The notes: generated from the letters alone by a model not told the origin. A stretch of 64,000 nt of DNA from Apostichopus japonicus (GCF_037975245.1 NC_092572.1:20340489-20404488), one strand, 5' to 3'. Shown: positions 25,701-34,700, counted from the first letter of the stretch. Numbers and translations: made by a program.

Positions 25701-27614
25701 GCTGAGAAGGGAAATGCTGAAAATCTACCAAAGTATGCACTTCAGGTGGCGAGAGGATTAACGTTTTTGACCAAACATAGAGTAAGTTAATCCAATCCCG
25801 GTGTGTTTTTTCATTGGGTGAAGTTATGTAAATTATAAAATTCGGGGAAACCGTGTTCATCTCGAATACAAGGAGACGGAAAGGGAACCAATGATTTCAA
25901 ATATGGTTGGTCAAATCAGCATCATATGTAGACCGATGGTGGCTTTACTTAACAAAGTTGCTCGTGAGGCAATTCATATGTACTTTTGTTACATGATATG
26001 GGTTGTCTTTATCTGTATGCTAGATTCATTAGCGAATGCAAACTCAACAAGAAGCAGGGTGGGTGATATCGTTGAAACGGGTTATGGAAAATGGAATGAT
26101 GTTTTGTTTTTTGCATAATGTAGTGTAAATATGTATGGTATGATCCTAATTGTGGCTACTTAAAGACGACCGGTAAGAAACATCCGGCGTGCATAAACTG
26201 TTTTCATAAACAACAACTATAAGGGGAGAATGATAATGGTCTTTTTTTTTCAAACGTGGAGAAGGAATTTTGTCTTGTAAATAATGACATTCATCAAACA
26301 CTGAAAATATTGGGATTGATCTTCTTTAATAGTTCCTAAGCCCCGGTCTTCGTAGTAAGAAAGTCTTGTTGGATCATGCGGGGAGATGCAAGTTATACGA
26401 CTTCGTTTCGATGGAAAACGCAACAGAATGGATTGGATTATTTTGGAATAAGGTAAGTATTTGTTCAAAATGGTTGTTTATAAGTAAACTATGAAATTAA
26501 CTTGCAAAAGCTCTATGTATAGAGAGATTTCCTGCTCGTATTAGCTAATATAAGTTCTAAATCAACCATAAAGAAACGAGACTTAAGTTCAAAGTACCGG
26601 ATCATGTTAAAGGTTACAATTTCATTTAAAATACCTTACGTTTCTTCCGCACAGAATGTTCCCTTTCAATGGATGCCACCAGAGTTTCTCTTTCTTGAAA
26701 CGATTTCTTCAGCAGGAGATGTATGGTCCTTTGGTGTTCTCATCTGGGAAATGTTCAGTTACGGTAAGCCCATTTTACTAATATAATTGAATGTTGTAGC
26801 CCACTTGCGACTGATTTACAAGCACATCGTCATTTGTGCATTTTTTGTAACTTGTAACTATTTGTAACTATTTCGCACAACTGTCTGAAAGGACGATGCT
26901 GTACTTTTATTATATTGTAGTTTAACATCAGTGCAAAGGTGCATGGAACTTATTCTCTATGTGTGATGTAGCAATTTATTTCCCACTTTTGATGTGTTTG
27001 AAATCATGGAAAAGGAGATGATGTATTTTCACTGGATATCCAATTATTTACCGCTGTGTAGGATCGGAACCGTACCAAGGGCAAACCAGAGCTGATGTCG
27101 AGAAGAGCCTTCGAGCAAATCGACTGCTTCCTAAGCCCGATAACTGTCCAGGAGCTATGTAAGCAAACTCTTTCTGTACTTCTGGTTACAGTGCTGTCTC
27201 TTAATGCCCTGTTCATGTTTTTTATGTTTCCGTTTGCTCTCATCTCAGCTGGCAGTTGATGAAAAGTTGTTGGGAACCAGATGCAGAAAAAAGGACTAAC
27301 ATTTATGACGTCACATCAGAGCTTACTGCAATGTGCCACGAGGATAGGGTAAGAGCAACAATGAAGTTAAAATGATTACTAATATTAAATAGATTTTGCT
27401 TCATCCAAGGAGTGCTTGTAAAACGATTAAAATGTTACCCACATTCCACTTTACGAAAGTTAAACAAAGCGTCGTTATCAGTTCTGTAAAAAATGCACGT
27501 ATTCTTTCTAGAGTGATTTATATTATTTGTACCAATACCACTGTGAATCAGTGATTCAACTTAATCGACTTTTTTCAATTTTTGTCAAAGGAATATCTAG
27601 AAATCCTTTCATAG
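1656..27614 (+). CDS. Ig-domain receptor pseudokinase (receptor tyrosine kinase-like), 15 coding exons
   Basis: Joined exons: 1656-1701, 2204-2536, 6821-7141, 8755-9018, 14872-14973, 15652-15712, 16271-16314, 24752-24931, 25211-25318, 25579-25781, 26333-26452, 26655-26763, 27062-27158, 27249-27348, 27591-27614. All junctions are GT-AG, phases agree at every junction, and the total is 2112 nt (703 aa plus stop). Order: signal peptide 1-16, three Ig-like domains (about 16-321), membrane helix about 328-350, juxtamembrane Tyr 357, 365 and 367, kinase fold about 415-695. The kinase fold is recognised from IVKVLGWC, LPKYALQVARGL, WMPPEF, DVWSFGVLIWEM and a CW...R motif. Catalytic residues are replaced: VAVK Lys by Arg447, HRD by Ser557-Pro-Gly559, catalytic-loop Asn by Lys564, DFG by Asp577-Phe-Val579. 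It is probably a plasma-membrane receptor signalling without phosphotransfer, as known for PTK7, RYK and ErbB3; that role is inferred. The ligand is unknown. Intron 7 hosts another gene. A paralogue starts at 58026. Confidence 0.85.
2204..2536 (+). CDS. Receptor exon 2: first Ig-like (V-type) domain
   Basis: A phase 1-1 exon of 111 codons. It shows the Ig pattern: B-strand Cys37 (VTLPC), core Trp50 (FTWID), and DAGIYSC with Cys110. NVT and NVS are potential N-glycosylation sites. Acceptor TTTTCAG, donor GTGAGT. The homologous exon is 62599-62931, with identical length and phase. Confidence 0.88.
2575..4035. mobile_element. DNA element with about 33-bp imperfect terminal inverted repeats in intron 2
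   Basis: The left end (CTTTAAAGAGGCCATGA...) and the reverse complement of the right end (CTTTAAAGTCGCCATGA...) match over about 33 positions with several mismatches. The corresponding intron of the second receptor copy resumes homology only from about 63480, matching 4110 onward, which is consistent with an insertion here. No clear target duplication was found because the ends are themselves TTTAAA-like. Confidence 0.45.
3407..3600 (-). pseudogene. Short acidic open frame inside the intron-2 element
   Basis: The minus-strand frame contains acidic stretches, then LEPYQFEPVKRAEIEA and a possible donor (GTAAGA). The PYxFEP motif recalls the N-terminal part of transposon-spread proteins with a P2X7-like zinc-binding domain. 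Only this single exon-like piece is visible and no cysteine-rich domain follows. The identification is tentative. Confidence 0.25.
4540..4930. repeat. Dispersed repeat, copy 1 (intron 2)
   Basis: Shares extended sequence with 52340-52670, including 'TAGCTATCAA', 'TGAGGACATTTGGT'-like, 'AATTTGTTTATGTCGTTA' and 'AATTGGTTGTTG' blocks in the same order and orientation. The family is not identified. Confidence 0.6.
5892..5985. repeat. Short degenerate tandem repeat (ATTGCCATAATCA)
   Basis: Four diverged copies of a motif around GATTGCCATAATCA. A TATATAAG box follows at about 5983-5990, but no associated transcript can be supported. Confidence 0.35.
6821..7141 (+). CDS. Receptor exon 3: second Ig-like domain
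   Basis: A phase 1-1 exon of 107 codons, open throughout. Cysteines occur in SISCAR, DCAS, NCTC and SVTCTLNG; a core Trp lies in LQFDWSSG. NCT and NNT are potential N-glycosylation sites. It is a divergent Ig-like domain with extra cysteines. Acceptor CACACAG, donor GTAAGT. Confidence 0.8.
8755..9018 (+). CDS. Receptor exon 4: third Ig-like domain
   Basis: A phase 1-1 exon of 88 codons. VSLTCTCTNAS is followed by YSFYRNDDLL and YIFGCRGCN, a short Ig-like fold with paired CxC and CxxC motifs. NAS and NDT are glycosylation candidates. The preceding GTTGACAG serves as acceptor, and the donor is GTAAGT. Confidence 0.78.
9019..14871. other. Intron 4 of the receptor, nothing recognisable
   Basis: This 5.9-kb stretch contains only short frames on both strands and G runs at about 10241 and 11850. 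A minus-strand patch at 10.0-11.9 kb is less AT-rich and has several open frames, but none matches a family I can name; a decayed retroelement is possible. Confidence 0.4.
14872..14973 (+). CDS. Receptor exon 5: transmembrane helix
   Basis: Phase 1-1, 34 codons. It encodes about 23 hydrophobic residues (328-350), rich in Ile, Val and Leu (AIIIVVSILVIIYLIA), followed by the basic stop-transfer RDR. It lies 5.9 kb after exon 4 but joins it in phase. Acceptor TGTAATTTCAG, donor GTATGA. Confidence 0.85.
15652..15712 (+). CDS. Receptor exon 6: juxtamembrane segment
   Basis: Phase 1 to phase 2. It encodes GYGKKREPRYEYSIPNAPFR: a basic stretch, then Tyr365 and Tyr367 in YEYSIP, plausible phosphotyrosine docking sites. 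The donor is GTAAGT. Sequence around the donor resembles a dispersed repeat seen near 15940 and 46870 (AATGCACCATTT-like), so part of the exon end may derive from a repeat. Confidence 0.65.
16271..16314 (+). CDS. Receptor exon 7: juxtamembrane linker
   Basis: Phase 2 to phase 1. It encodes STNQRDEIKGDDNR, a short hydrophilic linker. The acceptor follows TTCCTTTTTAG and the donor is GTAGGT. It is placed by phase continuity with exons 6 and 8 rather than by homology, so it is less certain than the Ig and kinase exons. Confidence 0.6.
16629..16900. repeat. TTGGTTAA-rich terminal element (left)
   Basis: Begins TACACTCTTAAAACGTTGGT and carries further TTGGTTA motifs. Its first ~23 bases are the reverse complement of 23867-23889 with few changes. 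It lies 300 bases upstream of the SAMD3-like gene. Confidence 0.5.
16940..17018 (+). pseudogene. SAMD3-like exon a: N-terminal SAM half
   Basis: ATG start, 26 codons plus one base, donor GTAAGT. It encodes helix 1-2 of a SAM-like domain. An exon completing the domain was sought in 17019-18544 and not found. Confidence 0.5.
18545..18710 (+). pseudogene. SAMD3-like exon b: linker
   Basis: Open from EPWYCKGAAGRP to a Ser/Thr/Pro-rich tail (SPGASSPPTPLTKVSTPPK). Ends in phase 1, matching the next block. Confidence 0.5.
18877..19067 (+). pseudogene. SAMD3-like exon c with in-frame TAA
   Basis: Phase 1 start. EAVLENKEELVMMTEWLK to RQTAV, then TAA at 18984-18986, then RQQQIKDH and ISDILKEYQRLLDRGM in the same frame. 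The stop falls where relatives would have an aromatic residue before RR/RQ (family recollection), consistent with a TAY to TAA change. Confidence 0.6.
20214..20372 (+). pseudogene. SAMD3-like exon d with frame break
   Basis: IEQDFSVLWPEHEDHLYEKW and onward is clear in frame 0. By the donor at 20373 the frame must have moved by one base to join exon e. Frame 0 itself stops at 20355-20357. Confidence 0.55.
21185..21303 (+). pseudogene. SAMD3-like exon e
   Basis: Phase 1 to 0. DKKETLAFFLLPVILRG, a Lys/Gly-rich stretch, then SVKEAITSFVDIQP; donor GTAGGT. Confidence 0.6.
21933..22250 (+). pseudogene. SAMD3-like terminal exon f
   Basis: Opens EVADILQISKAIDATKKP and runs intact for 105 codons to TAG at 22248-22250. 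It contains QPFVVCKGTLLAPTQTFVFL and FKAMYILDMAYQPSC. This is the best preserved part of the gene. Confidence 0.65.
22286..22620 (+). pseudogene. Decayed tandem copy of the SAMD3-like last exon
   Basis: Repeats 21936-22283 in order and orientation (ADILQ.SK.IDATK, then LGTNP, then a frame-shifted FCFMA and IQNV-like part), including the trailing AATTGTAAGCAAGA. It has several indels and no continuous frame. Confidence 0.75.
23692..23889. repeat. TTGGTTAA-rich terminal element (right)
   Basis: Many TTGGTTAA/TTAACCAA motifs, ending TTTTTAGAGTGTA, the inverse of the left element at 16629. It lies 1.3 kb downstream of the SAMD3-like gene. Upstream, at 23510-23640, is a patch rich in TGCCCAAT. 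Confidence 0.5.
24752..24931 (+). CDS. Receptor exon 8: kinase N-lobe start
   Basis: Phase 1-1, 60 codons. A hydrophilic lead-in precedes VSLLPGRGMLRYHRALV in the position of the glycine-rich loop (GxG only, third Gly missing). AVVRTL occupies the VAVK strand, with Arg447 in place of the ATP-binding Lys. Confidence 0.75.
25211..25318 (+). CDS. Receptor exon 9: kinase N-lobe, alphaC to beta4
   Basis: Phase 1-1, 36 codons. SSEIQHILKL in the alphaC region and ESIVKVLGWCD match the usual IVxLLGxC of receptor tyrosine kinases. Acceptor TTTACAG, donor GTACGA. Confidence 0.8.
25579..25781 (+). CDS. Receptor exon 10: hinge, kinase insert and alphaE
   Basis: Phase 1 to phase 0. PNYLICEPLSRGNLSDHL is the hinge and alphaD region; a charged insert of about 25 residues follows, then LPKYALQVARGLTFLTKH, the alphaE helix that ends before the catalytic loop. 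Confidence 0.82.
26333..26452 (+). CDS. Receptor exon 11: degenerate catalytic loop and DFV
   Basis: Exactly 40 codons, phase 0-0. FLSPGLRSKKVLLD aligns with FxHRDLAARNVLV, so His-Arg-Asp is replaced by Ser-Pro-Gly and Asn by Lys. CKLYDFV aligns with CKIADFG. The rest, SMENATEWIGLFWNK, forms an activation loop without tyrosine. Confidence 0.8.
26655..26763 (+). CDS. Receptor exon 12: P+1 loop and alphaF
   Basis: Phase 0 to phase 1. QWMPPEF replaces the usual WMAPE; SSAGDVWSFGVLIWEMFSYG is the alphaF region with the structural Asp616 kept. This is the strongest kinase signature in the gene. Confidence 0.88.
27062..27158 (+). CDS. Receptor exon 13: kinase C-lobe
   Basis: Phase 1 to phase 2. 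SEPYQGQTRADVEKSL, then RLLPKPDNCPGA, matches the receptor kinase C-lobe (PYxG, RLxxPxxCP). Acceptor TGTGTAG, donor GTAAGC. Confidence 0.83.
27249..27348 (+). CDS. Receptor exon 14: kinase alphaI
   Basis: Phase 2 to phase 0. WQLMKSCWEPDAEKRTNIYD corresponds to the CWxxDPxxRP helix that closes tyrosine-kinase domains. Donor GTAAGA. Confidence 0.83.
27591..27614 (+). CDS. Receptor exon 15: C-terminal EYLEILS and stop
   Basis: Phase 0. It encodes EYLEILS and TAG at 27612-27614. The tail is very short; Tyr698 in EYLEI is a possible docking tyrosine. A candidate polyadenylation signal AATAAA lies at 27975-27980. Confidence 0.65.
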   Translation, partial: EYLEILS

Positions 27615-28000
27615 ACGCAAGCATTCGTCGCCGACTAACAAATTTGAAGGATGAGTTTGGAAACATTAGTTGACGGAATAACTACCAGAAGGAAATACTT
27701 AACATCGATTGGTATATTTTGATTTTTTCTTATCGTTTTACTTGTGTCCTTTTTTATGAATTTACATATTGTTTTAAAGTGTCCATAGTTGGCAAAGATA
27801 AGTTTTAATTATAGTTTACATTAAATTAAATATGTTTTAGAAGCACATTTTGGTACGTGGAATATGCCATTTTTTGTGGGACATTAAATTTAAATAGAAG
27901 GCGACTAATTTTATCGACTAATGTAGTGATATCTCTGAAACAGAAATATGATGAGAGAATACGTTTTCTTGTGAAATAAATGATTGGAAATAACTACTAA
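27615..28000 (+). other. Probable 3' untranslated region of the receptor
   Basis: AT-rich, no long frame. AATAAA at 27975-27980 is the first canonical polyadenylation signal downstream of the stop. Confidence 0.4.
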
Positions 28001-30950
28001 GTCGAACTCTGATGAACTTATTGCATCAGACTAGCAAGTAAGTCAGTAATTACAAGATGATGACTCCTGCCTTTTTATGTTATTTTTTATTGCAAATAAT
28101 TGAATGAGTTGGTTAATTAACAAATGAAACACAATGTGTTGCACAGTGCTGATACAAAAGAAAATTCCTTGCTTTCATTATTACCCTCGTGATATTATCT
28201 GTAGAGTATAAGGCTCAATGCTGCAGTTAGTTCAGTCATGGTGTACTTTCTTCTTTTCATGATAACCACACAGGAAGGGAAAAGCAATTGACACAGTATT
28301 GAAACTATACGCTGTGATTGTGTAGCTGTTGTTATGCTAATACTCACGAAAGTAGCCTATAGGGAAAAGGCTAGGGGATTCCCCGAACGTTGTTCAAAGT
28401 CGAATAAACATTAACAATGTTTAAAGGACTTCCGTTTATTTATTTAAGTTTAAAATTTTTCCACGAAAACAGTCACCGTGGAAGAAAAAGCGTGCGGTGA
28501 CCATCTGAAGAATTAATGTCGCATACATGATGTGATCCTAGAGCTGTCGGTGCTTTCCCACTATCAACATATCCAACATTTAAGATACAGGCCTACGTCT
28601 GTTGATCATACGTAGAAGTTTGCCAATATTTGTTTCATTGCTAAGTATTTTCTGATCTCATTCAGCCTATAAATGTTTCTTGTATTGTTTAATTGTTTGA
28701 TAGCAGCTAGCAGCTCATTGTACTGGTTTAACCACATATTAACCTCGAAGGCTTACCATTAACATGTTGACGACATTAACTCCAAAACCATCAATATACT
28801 ACGAAATGATAAATATGTCTAGTATCATAGCCTTCAGACTGTGTTACTTTGTTTATAACACTGCGTTGTCATTTTTTCGGAGCATTTTTGTGTCTCAGAA
28901 ATTATATATCCATATTTGAATGTGAATAAATGCGGTTCATGTTGCAATTGGAATTATAAACCTCAGTGATTCTACGTCTGTCACGTAGCTAACATACAGA
29001 AAGTTGAATTTTGTTGAGTGGCGGAAGGTGTTGTACGTGGTAGTATCAGCTTGTACCCATCGGTTTTCTTATTTCAATCATATCAATTTTCAAACCAAAC
29101 GTCAAACCAAACGAGGATAAATTTGCAGTAAATCGACCTGTGATGTCATTATGATGGCTCGCATCTTGCAGTGATGTGAGCCTAGTTTATTGCATTGCAC
29201 TGCACTGCACTTGGCCCGTTTTTTACTTTTATTTTTTTATTTCATTTTTTAACTGTAACGGGGCCAATGCAGCAACCTCAAAAGCCCAATTTCCCACACA
29301 CGAATTAATCATGTGAAAATAGACAAGGGGCCAAAAAATTGCACTAAGGCATCAACGTGATCCCTGTGGCTTGAATATTTTATTTCCTTCTCTCAACATG
29401 CTGACACAAGTTTTGGACATTCTCATATAAATCTCGACATATATATACAGTTTTGGGCATTAACGAAACGATGGCGCCCGCCGATGTGCCAAAATTATAG
29501 CATGACGTCAATATTGTATCTAGCAAGCAATGTTGACATGACCAATGTAGTAGTGGCATGCTGTTACTAGTTTTCGACATGCTGATGTTGAATTTGACAT
29601 GTTGATAGACGTAATGACATATTGGAATTTTGTTTCGATATGTTCATATGGAATTGGAACATGTTGATATCGAATTGGACATATATATATTAACTTGGAC
29701 ACTTCACTTTCTTTTTCGATACTTATGGAACGTTTGGCTCTCCGAAGCTTCCATTGTAAGAATCTTTTCATTCAATCAAAGCGATCTTTCTTCGTTTAAT
29801 GTTATATACCTTACAATGAACATGTTGACTACAATGAAAGACAGCTGGTAAGAACCTGTATTTAATATGGCCTCCACAAACATGCATTAAGAGCATAAGT
29901 GTGGGAGTGGGTAATTGGCACTTTTTATTTTTCTGAGAAGGGATGGTCATATGGTTAGGCCTTACTTGTCATGAATATATCGTCATAAAGGAAGTATGTT
30001 TGTGAGATTCAAAGCAATTTACTGAGAATATATTAAACGTTTATCCTCGTGAACAGTGAAACAGTATAGGTTTCTATTTTTCTTCATTTTATATCTCTTT
30101 ATTTTAAATTAGCGGGGATTGCGAAATACTTTATTAGTATACCCTTTGAACTTGTTCCATAATACAAGTTAGCTTACCAACCTCCCCCTCGACGTCAGTA
30201 AGAATGATCTGATATAATTATTTCTGCTTTCAGATATTGAAAAGGCAAATATGAACTTTTAAGGTTTTAAACAGGTACTCTCATTCATTTCCAGAGAGTT
30301 TCAACTCCACTAATAGCGTGTAAGTGAACGCAATCGCAACAACCAACATTGCTCTTTGTCATAGGGACACTTGTTACATACAAATTCTTAAAGCAGTTAA
30401 GAAAGATCCCGTTTCATTAAGAATATTCAAAATGTTAATGATACTTCAAGACCTAATATATAACGTTTTCGAGCGACATTATTAAAACTTTTTGGCTTTC
30501 GTTATTTCTTACAATGTTAATAAAATCCTGAATTTCATAACTCGCCATAATACGAGCATCGGCTTCAATTATCATGATCTTGATTATTAATAAAAAAACG
30601 GACTGATATCATTCTGAAATATTTCGGGAACTTGTTAGGAAAACTCTGTATCGCATAAGCTTGATAATACGACAATGTATGTAAAGATGACATTTCGCAC
30701 TGAATCCGAAAATCTGACACAAGGCACAATAGAACCACGTTAGAACCACTGAGTATTTTTTTTTTTTTTTTTTTGGAAGCCCCTGCAAGTCCTGACAATA
30801 ACATATAAGTGCGAGTACATATATACATATACGTCAATGTGTCAGTAGTTGGGTGAAAGACCAACACATGTTTAGACTAATTTCAATTCATTGAGTTGCT
30901 CATCACTTTTTACTCAAACTTCAGGGACCAGATAGTATTGGTCCTAAAGC
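28000..30950. other. Intergenic, no gene recognised
   Basis: AT-rich DNA. At 29560-29700 there is a degenerate tandem motif around CATGTTGATATCGAATTGGA. A T run occurs at about 30757-30773. Nothing else is supported. Confidence 0.4.
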
Positions 30951-31079
30951 TTATCATGTGTATATTAACGTTTTTAGTAACTGTTACGTAACAGACGTTG
31001 GTTAGATATATACTTGTCACTTACAAAGGTTGCTGAGTTTAGCACTGTTGCCGAAATGTATATTAATTACATTAACTCT

Positions 31080-31365
31080 CTTTAACAGTCGTCAGTGATG
31101 TTACAGCATAATAGGTAACATACACTATAGCAAAGTTCTTATTCATAGTGTAACCGCACCGGTTGTACTTCCTTGAGCCATTGCATGACTATGGAATAGG
31201 GAATTGCTATACACATATGAATCATATGGTAGTATGTATAATCAAACGTACCTCTTTTACCACAATATGAACTTGTGGATTTTGACAGCCAATATCATAC
31301 TGGGAATGCAAAGGCAAGCATTCCAGAAGTATCTATATTTATATAGCCGTATATTTTTAACCCAA
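31080..31365. repeat. Diverged duplicate block, copy 1
   Basis: Resembles 33495-33775 in the same order (GTTCTTATTC.TAGTG, GTACTTCCTT, AACTTGTGGATTTTGACAG, AGTATCTATATTT). The two blocks flank the fold-back minisatellite element. Confidence 0.6.
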
Positions 31366-31406
31366 CACACTTCTATCAATTGCCGTCTTACATCAGTGTT
31401 TATCTT

Positions 31407-31608
31407 CATCGTTTTCCTTGAAGGTTTTTGTATAGGAATTAGAGTAGAGTATTATTCCTGCATGCTGCACATTCCTTTTTGACTATTTTGTTACTGTAAG
31501 CAATACGCATCGTTTTCCTTGAAGGTTTTTGTATAGGAATTAGAGTAGAGTATTATTCCTGCATGCTGCACATTCCTTTTTGACTATTTTGTTACTGTAA
31601 GCAATACG
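31407..31608. repeat. 101-bp tandem duplication
   Basis: Two essentially identical 101-base units, 31407-31507 and 31508-31608, beginning CATCGTTTTCCTTGAAGG. Confidence 0.95.
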
Positions 31609-32497
31609 CACCGGAGCAGGATTTATCACCCGGATCCCTCTTCCCTTCCTCCCTCCTGGCCGTCACCTACATTCCATTCGCCTTTTCCCTGCCGTCACCT
31701 TCCCCACTTATTACCTTTTCTCAACTTTGCATAGCATTTCCTCCTCTTAACCATTAGGTAAAAAGTTTCGTTAAGAAAAACAAGTTTATTCTGACGTATC
31801 AACACATTTATTCAACCTTTCTTGGCAAATATAACAGTTATTACCGACGGAAAAATTGTGTATGTACAAAACTATATTACGAGATGAATCCCACTATGGA
31901 AAAAAGAAAATTTAACTGCTGTTTTGCTCTACATCAAGTCCAAATAGAGAAACATAATCTGTAGCAGTGGTTTAAGAAAAGCCCTAGCCTACCAAGGCTC
32001 CATAGCATTTAAGTTCTTTGAAAAATTCTTTTAATGCCGGCGAAAACGTTCGAGAAAAACATGCACGAATTTAAAGATATTATGTGGAGTTTTTTTTTTT
32101 TAATGTAAAAGTAGTCTTTTTTCATATGTTATCCTAATTGATTAATCCGTATAAGCATCAGGGGCTGAGACGGATTATTCCTCTTTTCAAATAAACAATT
32201 TAATGTCACATTCTTATGATGCAATAGAATCCGACTCAGGAGGACAGCTCAATAAGAGCAACATTTGGATAAAATAAAATGTGGATAATGCAGCTGTCGC
32301 CAGAGGCGCTGTGGAGGTCTTTTACAGAAAGTCTTTAAAAGTTTGGAGGTAGACAAAAGTAAGTTATAGTCAGTACCGAAGTCAACGAGGGGTGTGTATC
32401 CCTGCTATATATGACAATGAGTCGCCACAGAATATCATTCCCCGAGTTTACATCTTCTAGGCCAGCATCGAACTTGATGAATGAAACGCTTTCTAGT

Positions 32498-33170
32498 CAC
32501 TTCGCCCAACAACCATTTCGCCCAACTGCCATTTCGCCCAACCAGCCTGGTCATTTCGCCCAACCAGCCTGGTCATTTCGCCCAACCAGCATGGTCATTT
32601 CGCCCAACCATCATAGTCATTTCGCCCAACCAGCATGGTCATTTCGCCCAACCGTGTTGGTCATTTCGCCCAACCTTATTTTTACTAATATTCAGTCAGA
32701 ATAATATTACTTTTTCTATTCCACTAGTTCAATTTGATTTATTTTGGGTTAGGTTACTTCGTAATAGGTAAATAAAAAAGTGAGGTCCGCTCGATATGGA
32801 TCAAAGTCTGAGCAGTTATTTCGGGTATAATGGGAGGATTACACTACTTTAGGCGCAGTTACGCATACAATGGAAGTTATATTATTATACAAACACAGGG
32901 GAATCGGTCTTCATAAAAACCTATCAAACCTAACCCCTAAAACACTGACTCCATCCTCAAGATTCCTTAATATTCGGTTCGTATCCTGTAACGTTAAAAA
33001 AATCCCGAACGTTTCCTTTTGAAGTATCATATTTAATCAAGGTTGGGCGAAATGACCAGGCTGGTTGGGCGAAATGACCAGGCTGGTTGGGCGAAATGAC
33101 CAGGCTGGTTGGGCGAAATGGTAAGGTTGGGCGAAATGGCAGTTGGGCGGAATGGTTGTTGGGCGAAGTG
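32498..33170. mobile_element. Fold-back element with minisatellite arms
   Basis: The left arm (32498-32683) is a tandem 22-bp array of GGTCATTTCGCCCAACCAGC units. The right arm (33040-33170) is its inverted counterpart. The outermost bases match as inverted repeats (CACTTCGCCCAACAACCAT at the left against the complement at the right). About 355 bases of unrelated AT-rich DNA lie between. No target duplication is apparent. Confidence 0.75.
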
Positions 33171-33494
33171 TCCTGCTTCCAATGAAACATGACACCAATA
33201 TGGTGCGATATATAAAATTATATGAAATCCAAAAATTTAATACAAGAACGAAAATTTCACTTTCCGAAAAAAAAAAGAAGAATGCTAAATTATGGTATGC
33301 AGGCGACACTGATAATCAACTTAAAACATAAGATTAGTTTTGAATTTAGTATGTAGTATGTGTCAAACGTACAATTTAGTTTGTAATGTGTGTCAAACGT
33401 ACTATACGAGATACCTGCGTGCACCTACCCATTTTTACTAATTTATAAACTAATTAATTTACTAATTAATTATATTAAATCTCTCTTACAACCG

Positions 33495-33775
33495 TTGGTG
33501 AGTTTACATCTTTAACATGTAACACGCATTATAATACTGTTCTTATTCGTAGTGAAACGGCACCGTTTGTACTTCCTTAAGCAACCCTATTACTGTATGA
33601 AATCAGCCATATCTAAACACAAAGGAATGATAAGCTATTTTGATAAAACGTACCTCTATTATAATAATACGAACTTGTGGATTTTGACAGACAATAGGTT
33701 CCTGGGAATTTGAAAGCAAACATTTCCAGCAGTATCTATATTTGCATAGGCAGTCGCCTATTTTTAACCTTCACA
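33495..33775. repeat. Diverged duplicate block, copy 2
   Basis: Counterpart of 31080-31365, on the other side of the fold-back element. Confidence 0.6.
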
Positions 33776-34499
33776 GTTCTACTTTAACCGTGATTGATGC
33801 TAGCATGAAAACTTGACTTGAAATAGCAACGTGCTCTATTTTAAATATTACATAGGTGACATGCATGCCAATAGATACGTAACAAAATTGGGACACCACC
33901 CGGCTGACATCAGAAAGTTACACATGACACAGCTTAGTTGGTGTAGGGTAGGTGTAATATATGAGTTTATATGAGAAAGAAAACCCTCATGCAACAATGA
34001 AAATTCTAATGCAAAAATAATTCTATGTTGGAGTGCAGTAATAATAAACAGAACAGAATTTTTCTACTCAAAAAAGAGAAAAATACAGTAGAAACTTCAC
34101 TAAACAGCAACATATAAATGTATGAACATGTCATTTTACTTAAATCAGTATGTAAGTATCAAACTTAAAATGTAGCAGTTACAACAGCAAAAATGTAACA
34201 CTTTTCCGCCGTTAAATCATCGACTTTACGACCTACCCATGTAACAAAAAAAACCGTCCATGCATACAAGGAATCATCATTATATGACAGCTGAAAAAAT
34301 TCAACCCTCGAAAGATTTGAGTCCGGCTCGCGAAAATGGATTGTCCCACATTATTATGCTAATCTGTTATAGAGGCCATTAATGCATTTGGCTTCAACAC
34401 CCTACCGGCCTACAATGAATATTACTCAATTTAAGAAATATTGTCTGATTTATTGTTCTCTCTGGCCCTGTTCTCTAAACAAGATGACTACTCTTACAT

Positions 34500-34700
34500 A
34501 GCGCGGAACCCAACAAAAGTTGTTCAAAGTGCTTTACGTGTGCTGAAGGTGCAAACACTCATTGAGTTGAGAGAAAAGAGATATAAGACATCGCCTGAAT
34601 TGAATAATATAATCCAATGACCTTAGTTCAACCGGGAGAGAGTTCAATGAACGTGGTACAGCATTATGAAAGCTGCGGTCACTGTAAAAACTAAAGTTAA
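34500..34700 (-). mobile_element. LINE (CR1/L2-like) ORF2 C-terminal fragment
   Basis: Minus-strand frame with DRSFHNAVPRSLNSLPVELR followed by FRRCLISLF, the typical C-terminal tail of non-LTR reverse-transcriptase proteins (RxFxxxxPxLWNSLPxxLR...FKxxLK). The end reads GCGCTATGTAAGAG on the minus strand, like CR1/L2 tails. The rest of the element is absent. Confidence 0.65.

Noticed and set aside
1656-27614. Assignment to PTK7, RYK or FGFR
   Set aside because: Ectodomain layout (three Ig-like exons, extra CxC cysteines) and the pattern of lost motifs do not match any of these, so no gene symbol is given.
32411-33309. Overlapping open frames with HFAQPAWSFRPT repeats on both strands
   Set aside because: The frames follow the 22-bp minisatellite units, exist in several frames and strands, and lack any gene context.
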